Shown piece after piece: positions 1-10,806 of a stretch of 64,000 nt of DNA; within the stretch, counting starts at the first letter, position 1, and each line of letters starts with the position of its first letter. The DNA is from Caulobacter sp. Root1455. GTDB lineage: Bacteria > Pseudomonadota > Alphaproteobacteria > Caulobacterales > Caulobacteraceae. The DNA lies in assembly GCF_001426905.1 (NCBI RefSeq), contig NZ_LMFQ01000025.1:124001-188000 (forward strand). Reading direction: 5' to 3'. Below the pieces are notes generated by a model. It worked only from the letters and a program-made list of their open reading frames with translations. It had not been told where the DNA came from and ran no database searches. The position numbers and the translations under genes were made by a program.

Positions 1-1477
1 TGACGTGGGCGACCCAGTCTTCCTGGGCGTCGGTGGTCGCTTCCAGCGTCGCGGCGTTGGTGGCCCGCACGTGGGCGATGGCGTCCATGATCCAGTCGAC
101 ATGCTGCTCGGCCGCGGTCAGCACGTTGGTCAGCACCGACGGGCTGCCCGGGCCGGTGACGGTGAACAGGTTGGGGAAGCCCGCCACCGCCAGGCCCAGA
201 TAGGTCTTGGGGCCCTCGGCCCAGGCGTCCTTCAGGCTCAGCCCGCCCCGGCCGCGGATGTCCATGCGCAGCAGGGCGCCGGTCATGGCGTCGAAGCCCA
301 GGGCGCTGACGATCACGTCCACCGGGTAGTCTCGGTCCGTCGTGCGCACCCCCGTAGGGGTGATCGCCGTGATCGGCGTGTCGCGCAGATCGACCAGCTC
401 GACATTGTCGCGATTGAAGGTCTCGTACCAGCCGGTGTCGACGCAGGCCCGCTTGGTCATGATCGGGAAGCTGCGCGGGGTCAGCTTCTCGGCCAGGGCC
501 GGGTCCTTGACGATCCGCGCGATCTTGGCGCGGACGAAGTCGCCGGCCGCTTGGTTGCAGCGTTCGTCGCGCACGATGTTGGGGATCTGCACGGCCGAGA
601 TCAGGCCCCAGCCGTTCCACAGCTGCTCGACCAGGGCGTTCAGCTCCTCGTCGGACGGCACATAGTCGGCGGACGGGATGGGCAGGGGCGGCTGGCCGCT
701 GCGCAGCAGCTCGACATAGGCCGGGAAGTTGGCGCGGAACCCGGCCACCTCCTCGTCGCTCAGCGGGGCGTTCAGGGCCGGCAGGCTGTAGTTGGGCGTC
801 CTCTGGAACACGTAGACCTGCTCGGCCTGCTCGGCGATCAGCGGCGTCGACTGGACCGCCGACGAGCCGGTGCCGATCACCGCCACCCGCTTGCCCGTGA
901 AGTCGATCGGCTCATGCGGCCACAGGCCGGTGACGTAGGTCTCGCCCTCGAACGTGTCCGCGCCCGGCAGATCGAAGTCGCGCGGCGCCGACAGGCAGCC
1001 GGTGGCCATCACGCAGAACCGCGCGGCGATCTCGTCGCCCCGGTCGGTCTTCACCCGCCAGAGCTTGGCGGCCTCGTCGAAGACCGCCGAGGTCACGCGG
1101 GTCTCGAACAGGAATTGGGGCCGAAGATCGAAGCGATCGGCCACGTGCTGGGCGTAGGCCAGGATCTCGGGCTGGGTGGCGTACTTCTCGCTCCACCGCC
1201 ACTCGGCCTGCAGCTCGTCGGAGAAGGTGTAGGAATAGAGCAGGCTGGGGATGTCGCAGCGGGCGCCGGGATAGCGGTTCCACCACCAGGTGCCGCCGAC
1301 GTCGCCGGCGGCCTCGATCCCCTGGACGGTCAGTCCGGCCTCGCGCAGCCGATGGACCATGTAGAGCCCGCCGAAGCCGGCCCCGACCACCACCGCGTCC
1401 AGCGGCGCGGCGGGCGTCGTGTGAAGGGGCTCGCGAACGGCCGCGCTCGTCCCCGGATGGGTCGTTGCTGGCGCCAT
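1..1477 (-). CDS. Flavin-containing (Baeyer-Villiger-type) monooxygenase, 3' end cut off by window edge
   Basis: The reading frame is open from the ATG at 1477 to the window edge (492 codons), so roughly the last 100 residues of a family of about 600 are missing. The ATG follows a GGGGAGGA ribosome site. A first Rossmann motif GAGFGG (residues 32-37) binds FAD and a second, GTGSSA (202-207), fits NADPH. Between them lies a BVMO-like fingerprint, FEGETYVTGLWP (176-187). The family consensus is FxGxxxHxxxW; here the histidine position is Val182. The family uses FAD, NADPH and O2 to convert ketones to esters or lactones, or to oxidise heteroatoms. The substrate cannot be inferred. It is transcribed divergently from ppdK across a 424-bp region carrying a LacI-like palindrome. 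Class assignment is confident; true Baeyer-Villiger activity is less so because of the altered fingerprint. Confidence 0.88.
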   Translation of the reverse strand, partial: MAPATTHPGTSAAVREPLHTTPAAPLDAVVVGAGFGGLYMVHRLREAGLTVQGIEAAGDVGGTWWWNRYPGARCDIPSLLYSYTFSDELQAEWRWSEKYATQPEILAYAQHVADRFDLRPQFLFETRVTSAVFDEAAKLWRVKTDRGDEIAARFCVMATGCLSAPRDFDLPGADTFEGETYVTGLWPHEPIDFTGKRVAVIGTGSSAVQSTPLIAEQAEQVYVFQRTPNYSLPALNAPLSDEEVAGFRANFPAYVELLRSGQPPLPIPSADYVPSDEELNALVEQLWNGWGLISAVQIPNIVRDERCNQAAGDFVRAKIARIVKDPALAEKLTPRSFPIMTKRACVDTGWYETFNRDNVELVDLRDTPITAITPTGVRTTDRDYPVDVIVSALGFDAMTGALLRMDIRGRGGLSLKDAWAEGPKTYLGLAVAGFPNLFTVTGPGSPSVLTNVLTAAEQHVDWIMDAIAHVRATNAATLEATTDAQEDWVAHV

Positions 1478-1697
1478 GATGTCCTCCCCGGTCTTGTTTT
1501 CGCCCCTGCGGGCGGCCGGCGCGTTCAAGATATGAGGGCTGACCTAGGGGCAGTAAATGGGGACGGTTCGCGCGTCATTAGCGCCGCGCCGGTCTTGAAG
1601 CGGCCGGCGGGCGAGGGCTGGAGTCAACCCTCGCCAACGCCATTCCGAGACTCAGATGGGTGTTCGTCCCCTCGCTGCTCGCGCAAATCTCAATCAG

Positions 1698-1709
1698 GAC
1701 AACGTTGTC
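1698..1709. promoter_or_regulatory. LacI-family-type operator palindrome
   Basis: GACAACGTTGTC is a perfect 12-bp palindrome with the central CG typical of LacI-family operators. It lies 193 bp before the ppdK ATG and 221 bp before the monooxygenase ATG. No LacI-type regulator is encoded in this window, so the controlling protein would be elsewhere. The regulator and target gene are inferred. Confidence 0.45.
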
Positions 1710-1774
1710 ATTGGAAGAATTTGCCGAAATTTCGCTGTAGACTGCGAACCGCAAACCGTCGGTGGACGGCTTCT

Positions 1775-1805
1775 TTGACAAGGTGCTACTGAACGCCCGG
1801 ATATT
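1775..1805 (+). promoter_or_regulatory. Possible ppdK promoter
   Basis: TTGACA at 1775-1780 matches a sigma-70-type -35 element. A weak -10-like GATATT lies 19 bp downstream at 1800-1805, a long spacer. It would give a leader of about 90 nt before the ppdK ATG. The -35 is good and the -10 poor, so this is tentative. Confidence 0.3.
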
Positions 1806-1901
1806 GCAGTGCGGGATGGGCGTTTACGCTCCATGTCCCAGGCCAGGACGGTTCCGACAGAGAACCGCCGGCTTTTTCACTATCGCAGGGTGAACAAGAA
1901 A

Positions 1902-4589
<2,688 letters not shown>

Positions 4590-4595
4590 TCCTTC

Positions 4596-4626
4596 AAAGG
4601 GGCTCGTTCGCGAGCCCCTTTCTTCG
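4596..4626 (+). terminator. Rho-independent-like terminator of ppdK
   Basis: A perfect 11-bp stem (4596-4606 with 4611-4621) closes on a UUCG tetraloop, starts 7 bp after the ppdK stop and is followed by a short T-rich run. Confidence 0.85.
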
Positions 4627-4632
4627 TTCCCG

Positions 4633-4730
4633 ATCATTCCGGCGAAGGCCGGGAGCCGAGCGGTCTTGGCCGATCGGCCACTCCGCGTTACTCCAGGCTC
4701 GGCTTGGGTCCCGGCTTCCGTCGGGATGAG
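4633..4730. repeat. Palindromic intergenic repeat element
   Basis: The two ends of this roughly 98-bp element are imperfect inverted copies: ATCATTCCGGCGAAGGCCGG at the left, and at the right a segment whose reverse complement begins CTCATCCCGACGGAAGCCGG. This is the familiar alphaproteobacterial repeat whose spurious translation contains SRDP. It is non-coding. Confidence 0.7.
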
Positions 4731-4745
4731 CGGAGAACAGAGACG

Positions 4746-5222
4746 ATGCGGACCTTGATCCTGACGGCTTCCTTGGCGGTCGTTCCAATGACCGCCCTGG
4801 CCCAGACCACGCCCGCCCTCGACCTGCCGCTCTCCATCGACCTGGCCCGCGCCGCCGTCGACGCCTGCGCCGCCCGGGGCGCGCCGGTCAGCGTCGCCGT
4901 GGTCGACGACAAGGGCAATCCGCTGGTCGTGCTGCGCGCGTCCGCCAGTCCGAAGCCGCCCATCGCGGCCCCGCGCAAGGCCGCCACCGCCGTCCAGTTC
5001 GACGCGCCGGGCAGCCAGATGGAGCCGCGCGAGAAGGCCGACCCGGCCTTCGCCGCCCTGATCAAGGCCGAGCCCGATCGCCTGAACCCCCACGGCGGCT
5101 CGCTGCCGCTGCACATGGACGGCAAGCTGGTGGGCGGCCTGGCCGTGGCCGACACCAGCCACGAGACCGCCGACGCCTGCGCCCGCGCCGCCCTGGCCAG
5201 GTTCGATGATCGGCTGAAGTAG
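4746..5222 (+). CDS. Exported GlcG/HbpS-like protein
   Basis: A 158-residue protein with a signal peptide (about residues 1-20, ending TALAQ) and one domain resembling the GlcG/HbpS (heme-degrading/DUF336) family: an N-terminal helix AARAAVDACAARGAPVSVAVVDDKGNPLVV and a C-terminal segment GKLVGGLAVADTSHETADACARAALA. Members bind heme or small ligands, or are of unknown role; here it would act in the periplasm. The ATG at 4746 was chosen over an upstream in-frame ATG at 4704 because only it places the hydrophobic signal at the N-terminus, and the upstream part is inside the repeat. It converges on the Hsp70 gene with 5 bp between. No partner gene suggests a substrate. Confidence 0.75.
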   Translation: MRTLILTASLAVVPMTALAQTTPALDLPLSIDLARAAVDACAARGAPVSVAVVDDKGNPLVVLRASASPKPPIAAPRKAATAVQFDAPGSQMEPREKADPAFAALIKAEPDRLNPHGGSLPLHMDGKLVGGLAVADTSHETADACARAALARFDDRLK

Positions 5223-5227
5223 GGCGC

Positions 5228-6562
5228 CTAACCCGCCTTCTCGCTCCACAGGTCCAGGTCGTCTTCGCGGCCGATCAGGGCCAGGCCGGAGGCGATGGAT
5301 TCGAACTCGCCGCCGCCCTCGATCTTGTCGGTCCCGAAGCGGCGCAGAAAGATTGCGCGCACGGCCGGGACGAACGAGCTGCCGCCGGTCAGGAAGACCC
5401 GGTCGACGCCGTCGGGGCCCAGCCCGGCGCGCTCCAGCGCCTGGTCGACCGCGGTCTCGATGGCCTTCAGCTCCGGGGCGATCCAGCCCTCGAAGTCGGT
5501 GCGCCGGACGGTCTTCTCGATCAGCACCGAGCCGGCCTCGAAGCGGAACGTCGCCTCGTCCTGGCTCGACAGCGCCTCCTTCAGCGCCGAGACCGCGCGG
5601 TAGAGGGCGTAGCCGTGATTATCGTCCAGCACCTCGATCAGCCGGCGGATCTTCTCCGGCTCCATGGCCGTGCGCTCCAGGGCGCGGATGTCGCGCATGT
5701 CCTTGGAGGCCCGCAGCAGGGCCAGCTGATCCCAGCGGGCGAAGGCGGTGTAATAGCGCTGGGGGATCGGCAGCCGGTTGTCGAAGGCGCGGTACAGGCT
5801 GCCCTTGCCCAGTTCGGGCGAGACCAACTGGTCGATGATCCGATAGTCGAAGGCGTCCCCGGCCAGGCCGACGCCCGAGCGAGCCAGGGCGGTGGACCGC
5901 AGCTTGCCGTCCCCATTCTCGGAAGGGGCGCGCTCGAACCGCACGATCGAGAAGTCGCTGGTGCCGCCGCCGAAGTCGGCGACCAGCACGGTGGCGTCCT
6001 GCTTCAGCTGGCGGGCGAAGAAGAACGCCGCCCCGACCGGTTCGTAGGCGTAGCGGATGTCGGTGAAGCCCAGGCGCCTGAAGCCGGCCTCGTAGCGCGC
6101 CAGGGCCAGGGCCTCGTCGGGATTGCCGCCGGCGAAGGTCACGGGCCGCCCGACGATGACCCGGGCCGGCAGCGTCTCCATGGCCGCGCCGCCGTGACCC
6201 TTCAGCTTCAGCAGGAAGTCCGACAGCAGGTCCTCGAACAGGTAGCGCTTGTTGAGGATCTTGGTCTCGGTGAAGGCCGCGCTGGCGGCGAAGGTCTTGA
6301 ACGACTGGATGAAGCGGGTCTCCAGCGGATCCTCGACATAGGCCTCGATCGCCCAGGGGCCGGCCTCGGTCACCAGTTCGTTGGCGCGGCCGCCCACGCC
6401 CATGATCGCGTGGAAGCTCAGGGCCGAGCGGAAGGCGAAGATGTCGCCGTCGGCGGTGGGGAACCTCACCAGCGTGGCGGGGCCGTCGCCATGGGTCATC
6501 GAGACGACGGTGTTGGTCGTGCCGAAATCGATGCCGATCGTCGCTTGGGGAACGGACGTCAT
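5228..6562 (-). CDS. Hsp70-family ATPase, nucleotide-binding domain only (YegD-like)
   Basis: A 444-residue protein built on the actin/Hsp70 ATPase fold. Phosphate-1 is TIGIDFGTTNTVVSM near the start, phosphate-2 is VADFGGGTSDFSI and the adenosine motif is VFLTGGSSFVPAVR near the C-terminus. It lacks the substrate-binding beta-domain and lid of DnaK (about 640 residues), so it fits the YegD-type stand-alone class. The cellular role is poorly defined; a chaperone-like or regulatory ATPase in the cytoplasm is an inference. The frame extends upstream as antisense to the esterase, but homology starts at the ATG at 6562. Confidence 0.88.
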   Translation of the reverse strand: MTSVPQATIGIDFGTTNTVVSMTHGDGPATLVRFPTADGDIFAFRSALSFHAIMGVGGRANELVTEAGPWAIEAYVEDPLETRFIQSFKTFAASAAFTETKILNKRYLFEDLLSDFLLKLKGHGGAAMETLPARVIVGRPVTFAGGNPDEALALARYEAGFRRLGFTDIRYAYEPVGAAFFFARQLKQDATVLVADFGGGTSDFSIVRFERAPSENGDGKLRSTALARSGVGLAGDAFDYRIIDQLVSPELGKGSLYRAFDNRLPIPQRYYTAFARWDQLALLRASKDMRDIRALERTAMEPEKIRRLIEVLDDNHGYALYRAVSALKEALSSQDEATFRFEAGSVLIEKTVRRTDFEGWIAPELKAIETAVDQALERAGLGPDGVDRVFLTGGSSFVPAVRAIFLRRFGTDKIEGGGEFESIASGLALIGREDDLDLWSEKAG

Positions 6563-6682
6563 GGGAGCGCCTGGGCGGGAGGAGGGCAGGGTTCCTAACC
6601 CCCCAGGCGCTGGCGTCAAGCGCGGGGCGGCGCTTTCCGCGAACGGTCTTGGCGATCGGCGTCTCATGGCTGAGCCTTGGGC

Positions 6683-7489
6683 ATGCATCGCAGACGATTC
6701 CTCGCCGCCACCGGCGCCGCGGCCCTCGTTCCCATGGCGGCGCGCGCCGTGACCCCGGACGGGACCTTCATGGTCGACAGCCGGGTGCTGGGCGGGCAGC
6801 GCCGGATCAATATCGCCCTGCCGCCGGGCTATGCGGGGTCGAAGCGGCGCTATCCGGTGCTCTATCTGCTGGATGGCGGCGCGGTTCAGGAGGACTTCCC
6901 CAAGATCACCGACATCGTCGCCGAGGCGGTCTCGGCCGGCCTGGCGGCGCCGATGATCGTCGTCGGGATCGAGGGCGTCGACCGCAAGCACGACCTGACC
7001 CACCCGGCGACCTTCGCCAAGGATCGGGAGCTGCTGCCGACCTCCGGCGGCTCCGCGACGTATCGCCGCTTCCTCGTCGACGAACTTCAGCCCTGGGTGG
7101 GGGCGCGCTATCGCACGAGCGGCCGCGGCGGGCTGATCGGCGAGTCCCTGGCCGGCCTGTTCGTTGTCGAGACCTTCCTGCGCGAACCCCGGGCCTTCGA
7201 CGCCTATCTCGCCGCCAGCCCCAGCCTGTGGTGGGACGATCAGAGCCTGTCGCGCGAGGCGTCCTCATTGTTGGCCAAGGGGAAGTTCGGCGGGCGTCGG
7301 CTCTACCTGTCGATCGGGGACGAGGGAACCACGATGCAGGAGGGCGTGGACCGCGTCGTCACGGCGCTGCGAACCAAACCGTCCAGGGGGCTGGTCTGGC
7401 GCTACGATCCGATGCCCCAGGAGCATCACGCGACGATTTACGATCCGTCCGCCCGGGCCGGGCTAGCTTGGCTGTTTCCTCAACGTTAA
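6683..7489 (+). CDS. Tat-exported esterase (esterase D / enterochelin-esterase-like alpha/beta hydrolase)
   Basis: A 268-residue protein starting with a twin-arginine signal (HRRRFLAATGAAALVPMAARA), so it is probably exported folded to the periplasm. The mature part resembles the PF00756 esterase family: RYPVLYLLDGG, VGIEGVDR, the nucleophile elbow GESLAG (G-x-S-x-G) and a late histidine in QEHHATI. Relatives hydrolyse S-formylglutathione, siderophore esters or acyl groups; the substrate here is unknown. The ATG at 6683 is preferred over TTG 6677 because it begins the signal peptide. The gene is divergent from the Hsp70-family gene (121 bp apart) and followed by a chemoreceptor gene. Confidence 0.85.
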   Translation: MHRRRFLAATGAAALVPMAARAVTPDGTFMVDSRVLGGQRRINIALPPGYAGSKRRYPVLYLLDGGAVQEDFPKITDIVAEAVSAGLAAPMIVVGIEGVDRKHDLTHPATFAKDRELLPTSGGSATYRRFLVDELQPWVGARYRTSGRGGLIGESLAGLFVVETFLREPRAFDAYLAASPSLWWDDQSLSREASSLLAKGKFGGRRLYLSIGDEGTTMQEGVDRVVTALRTKPSRGLVWRYDPMPQEHHATIYDPSARAGLAWLFPQR

Positions 7490-7577
7490 CCGCTCTTTCA
7501 CCGGGGCGGGCAAAACATCCTCCGAAACACGATACCGGCCGCGCTTGTTCAGCGTTCAAGGCCCCACGGGGGAAGCC

Positions 7578-9401
7578 ATGGGTCTCGACGACCTCAAGAT
7601 TTCGACCAAAGTTTTGCTCCCCGCCGCGATCCTGGCCGTCGCCGTCCTGGGGTGCACGGGCATGGGGGTCTGGCAGCAGAAGAGCCTGCAGGACGCCACC
7701 CGGATCCTCGTCGAGCAGCGCTCGCCGGCCGAGGTGCAGTCGGCCCGCTTCAGCCGTCGCCTGAGCATGATGGGCCACGCCGCCCACCGTGCGGTGACCT
7801 ACGAGGGCGCGTCCGAAGCGGCCCAGTCGGCCTCCAAGGAGCTCGACAAGGTCTATGCCGAGGGCAAGGACAGCCTGGACAAGATGGTCAAGGCCGATCC
7901 GTCCATCGCCCCGACCGCCGACGGTTTCCGCCAGCGCATCGACGCCCTCTACGCCGATGGACGCGCCGCCGCCGACCTCGGGCTGGCCAATGATGACACC
8001 GGTGCCATCACGCGCCTTTCGGCCCTGGATCCGGCCATCGAGAGCCTGTCCAAGGACGCCAAGGCCTGGGGCGACGGCTACCACGTTGAAACCGACGCCC
8101 TGGTGGCCGGCGCCAACAAGAAGGCCAATCAGGGCGCGTTGCTGACCATGCTGCTGGGCCTGGTCGCCGCGATCACCGGCATGGGGTTCGCGCTGTGGAT
8201 CGGCGCGACCAAGATCTCCCGTCCGATCGCTTCGCTGTCCAAGACCATGACCACCCTGGCCCAGGGCGAGCTGGACGTGACCGTCGCCGCCACCGGCCGC
8301 AAGGACGAGGTGGGCCTGATGGCCCGCGCCGTCCAGGTGTTCAAGGACAACGCCGTGGCCCTGCGGACGTCGGAAGCCGAGCAGCAGCGGATCAGCGCCG
8401 CCAGCGAGGCCGAGCGGCGCCGTAACGAAGCGGCCAGCCAGGGCGCGGCCCAGGACCAGGCCTTCGTCATGGAGCGAATCGCGGCCGGCCTGGCTCGGTT
8501 GTCGCGCGGCGACCTGACCGTGCGCGTCGTTGACCCGTTCCCCGAGGGCTACGGCCAGCTGCGCACCGATTTCAACGGCGCCATGGAGCACCTGGACCAG
8601 GCGATGGGCCAGGTCCTGGCCGCGGTCGGCGGCATCGGCCGCAGTTCCGACGAGATCACCGCCGCCGCCGACAACACCGCCCGCCGCAGCGAGCAGCAGG
8701 CCGCCGGCCTGGAAGAGACCGCCGCGGCGCTGGACGAGATCACCGCCACGGTCCGCCGCGCCTCGCAGGGGGCCAACGACGCCGCCCGCGTGGTCGGCTC
8801 GACCCGCGAGGACGCCGAACGCTCGGGCGAGGTCGTGCGCGACGCCGTCGCGGCGATGACCGGCATCGAGCAGTCCTCCCAGCAGATCGGCCAGATCATC
8901 GGCGTGATCGACGAGATCGCCTTCCAGACCAACCTGCTGGCCCTGAACGCCGGGGTCGAAGCCGCCCGGGCGGGCGACGCGGGCCGCGGCTTCGCGGTGG
9001 TCGCCCAGGAGGTCCGGGCCCTGGCCCAGCGCTCGGCCGAAGCGGCCAAGGAGATCAAGACCCTGATCTCGACCTCTGCCAGCCAGGTCGGGCAGGGCGT
9101 CAAGCTGGTCGGCCAGACCGGCGAGGCCCTCGAAGGCATCGTGTTCAAGGTGGGCGAGATCGACGCCCTGGTGAAGGAGCTGGCCGCCTCGGCCGGCGAG
9201 CAGGCCACCGGCCTCAACGAGGTCAACGCCGCCGTCAACCAGATGGACCAGGGCGTCCAGCAGAACGCCGCCATGATCGAACAGGCCACCGCCGTCAGCC
9301 ATGCCCTCAAGACCGAGATCGGCGGCCTGGTGCAGATGATGCGCCGCTTCCAGGTCAGCGGCGGCCAGGCCGACGCCGCGCCGATGCGGCGGGCGGGCTG
9401 A
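7578..9401 (+). CDS. Methyl-accepting chemotaxis protein
   Basis: A 607-residue transmembrane chemoreceptor. TM1 is at about 12-31, followed by a helical periplasmic domain of about 155 residues and TM2 at about 187-210. A HAMP domain follows, then a second HAMP-like segment (LARLSRGDLTVRV) and the long signalling hairpin. The conserved tip is EIAFQTNLLALNAGVEAARAG at about 440-465, where CheA and CheW bind. There is no C-terminal CheR/CheB pentapeptide; the protein ends in MRRAG. The ATG at 7578 follows GGGGGAAG; an upstream TTG at 7545 is less likely. The ligand is unknown. Confidence 0.95.
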   Translation: MGLDDLKISTKVLLPAAILAVAVLGCTGMGVWQQKSLQDATRILVEQRSPAEVQSARFSRRLSMMGHAAHRAVTYEGASEAAQSASKELDKVYAEGKDSLDKMVKADPSIAPTADGFRQRIDALYADGRAAADLGLANDDTGAITRLSALDPAIESLSKDAKAWGDGYHVETDALVAGANKKANQGALLTMLLGLVAAITGMGFALWIGATKISRPIASLSKTMTTLAQGELDVTVAATGRKDEVGLMARAVQVFKDNAVALRTSEAEQQRISAASEAERRRNEAASQGAAQDQAFVMERIAAGLARLSRGDLTVRVVDPFPEGYGQLRTDFNGAMEHLDQAMGQVLAAVGGIGRSSDEITAAADNTARRSEQQAAGLEETAAALDEITATVRRASQGANDAARVVGSTREDAERSGEVVRDAVAAMTGIEQSSQQIGQIIGVIDEIAFQTNLLALNAGVEAARAGDAGRGFAVVAQEVRALAQRSAEAAKEIKTLISTSASQVGQGVKLVGQTGEALEGIVFKVGEIDALVKELAASAGEQATGLNEVNAAVNQMDQGVQQNAAMIEQATAVSHALKTEIGGLVQMMRRFQVSGGQADAAPMRRAG

Positions 9402-9470
9402 CCGCTTCGCCGCATTGACTTCCCGGCCCGCCTCCTGTCGATACGCCCCTCAATAGAGAGGGCTCGAGCC

Positions 9471-10649
9471 TTGGAAGACTTCGACGTCGTGGTGCTGGGC
9501 GCCGGCGCGGCCGGCATGATGTGCGCCATCGAGGCGGGCAAGCGCGGCCGCTCGGTGCTGATCGTCGACCACGCCAAGGCCCCCGGCGAGAAGATCCGCA
9601 TCAGCGGCGGCGGGCGCTGCAACTTCACCAACGTCAACACCGCGCCGGCCAACTTCCTGTCGGCCAATCCGAAGTTCTGCGTCTCGGCCCTGCGCCGCTA
9701 TCGGCCCAGCGACTTCATCGCCCTGGTCCAACGCTACGGCATCGCCTTCCACGAGAAGACGCTGGGCCAACTGTTCTGCGACGGCTCGGCCAAGCAGGTC
9801 ATCGAGATGCTGCTGACCGAGATGGACCGGGCGGGCGTGAAGCTGCGCTTGGAGACCGAGGTCAAGGACGTGGCCAGGGATGGGGAGGGCTGGCGGGTCA
9901 GCTTCTCGAACGGCCCGGTGACCTGCCGCTCGGTCGTGGTCGCTACCGGCGGCAAGTCCATTCCGAAGATGGGCGCGACGGGCCTGGGCTACGAGATCGC
10001 CCAGCAGTTCGGGCTGAGCATCGTCGAGACCCGCCCGGCCCTGGTGCCCCTGACCTTCGAGGTGAAGACCCTGGAGCGTCTGGCGCCGTTGTCGGGCGTG
10101 GCCCTGGACGCGGTGGTCGCCAGCGGCAAGACCAAGTTCGCCGAGGCCATGTTGTTCACCCACCGCGGCCTGTCGGGCCCGTCGATCCTGCAGATCTCGT
10201 CCTACTGGCGCGAGGGCGGTGAGATCAGCGTCGACATGGCCCCGGGCGTCGACGTCTTCCAGGTCCTGCGCACCGCGCGGACGGCCACGCCCAAGCGAGC
10301 GTTGTCCACCGTGCTGGGCGAGATGCTGCCCAAGCGCCTGGCCCAGTTGATCGCCGAGGACGCCGGGGCTTACGGCAACATGGCCGACTGTTCTGACGTC
10401 CTGCTGCGCGGCGTGGCCGCGACGGTCAACGCCTGGACGTTCAAGCCGGTGGGTTCGGAGGGCTATCGGACGGCCGAGGTGACCCTGGGCGGGGTCGACA
10501 CCGACGGCCTGGACTCGCGGACCATGGAGGCCAAGGCGGCGCCGGGCCTGTATTTCATCGGCGAGGTCGTGGACGTCACCGGCTGGCTGGGCGGGTATAA
10601 CTTCCAGTGGGCCTGGGCGTCGGGCTGGTGCGCCGGGCAGGCGGTTTAG
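9471..10649 (+). CDS. HI0933/YhiN-family NAD(P)/FAD-dependent oxidoreductase
   Basis: A 392-residue flavoprotein. The N-terminus is a dinucleotide-binding fold, VVLGAGAAGMMCAIEAGKRG, followed by KIRISGGGRCNFTN, a hallmark of the HI0933-like family. The C-terminal VTLGGVDTDGLDSRTMEAK and GLYFIGEVVDVTGWLGGYNFQWAWASG close the FAD site. The biochemical role of the family is not established. The start is TTG at 9471 because homology begins immediately (MEDFDVVVLGAG) and no in-frame ATG precedes it. The gene ends at a convergent junction with the DEAD-box helicase filled by a palindromic repeat. Confidence 0.88.
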   Translation: MEDFDVVVLGAGAAGMMCAIEAGKRGRSVLIVDHAKAPGEKIRISGGGRCNFTNVNTAPANFLSANPKFCVSALRRYRPSDFIALVQRYGIAFHEKTLGQLFCDGSAKQVIEMLLTEMDRAGVKLRLETEVKDVARDGEGWRVSFSNGPVTCRSVVVATGGKSIPKMGATGLGYEIAQQFGLSIVETRPALVPLTFEVKTLERLAPLSGVALDAVVASGKTKFAEAMLFTHRGLSGPSILQISSYWREGGEISVDMAPGVDVFQVLRTARTATPKRALSTVLGEMLPKRLAQLIAEDAGAYGNMADCSDVLLRGVAATVNAWTFKPVGSEGYRTAEVTLGGVDTDGLDSRTMEAKAAPGLYFIGEVVDVTGWLGGYNFQWAWASGWCAGQAV

Positions 10650-10654
10650 AAATT

Positions 10655-10795
10655 CCTCCCCCCGTGGGGGAGGCGATCGCGAAGCGATCGGTGGGGGGAG
10701 CTATAGGCTGGTCGATCCGGCATGCGGTCGAGGCCGTGATACTCCCCCCTCCGTCGTCCCGAAGCCGGGACGACACCTCCCCCACAGGGGGAGGG
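10655..10795. repeat. Palindromic intergenic element between convergent genes
   Basis: A string of perfect hairpins fills this junction. CCTCCCCC and GGGGGAGG (10655-10662 with 10666-10673) pair across 3 nt. CGATCGC/GCGATCG (10674-10680 with 10684-10690) follows. TCGTCCC/GGGACGA lies further on, and a second CCTCCCCC/GGGGGAGG pair is near the right end. The GCGAAGC-loop hairpin recurs in the 13439-13510 element, so both belong to one repeat family. It may also terminate both converging transcripts. Confidence 0.7.
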
Positions 10796-10806
10796 CCTGG
10801 CTCAAA

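Larger units (their letters stand above)
1478..1901. other. Divergent intergenic region between the monooxygenase gene and ppdK
   Basis: This 424-bp stretch must hold the promoters of both divergent genes. Its middle (about 1670-1800) is visibly richer in A/T than the flanks, as expected of promoter DNA. It contains a perfect palindrome at 1698-1709 and a consensus-like TTGACA at 1775-1780, annotated separately. A short minus-strand open frame (1578-1781, TTG start) has poor codon use for this genome and is not called. Confidence 0.6.

Noticed and set aside
1578-1781. 67-codon minus-strand frame in the ppdK upstream region
   Set aside because: TTG start, no ribosome site, weak codon bias and overlap with the putative operator and promoter.
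5-1792. Long plus-strand open frame (595 codons)
   Set aside because: It is antisense to the monooxygenase; composition is Arg/Gly/His-rich with no domain, as expected of a GC-rich shadow frame.
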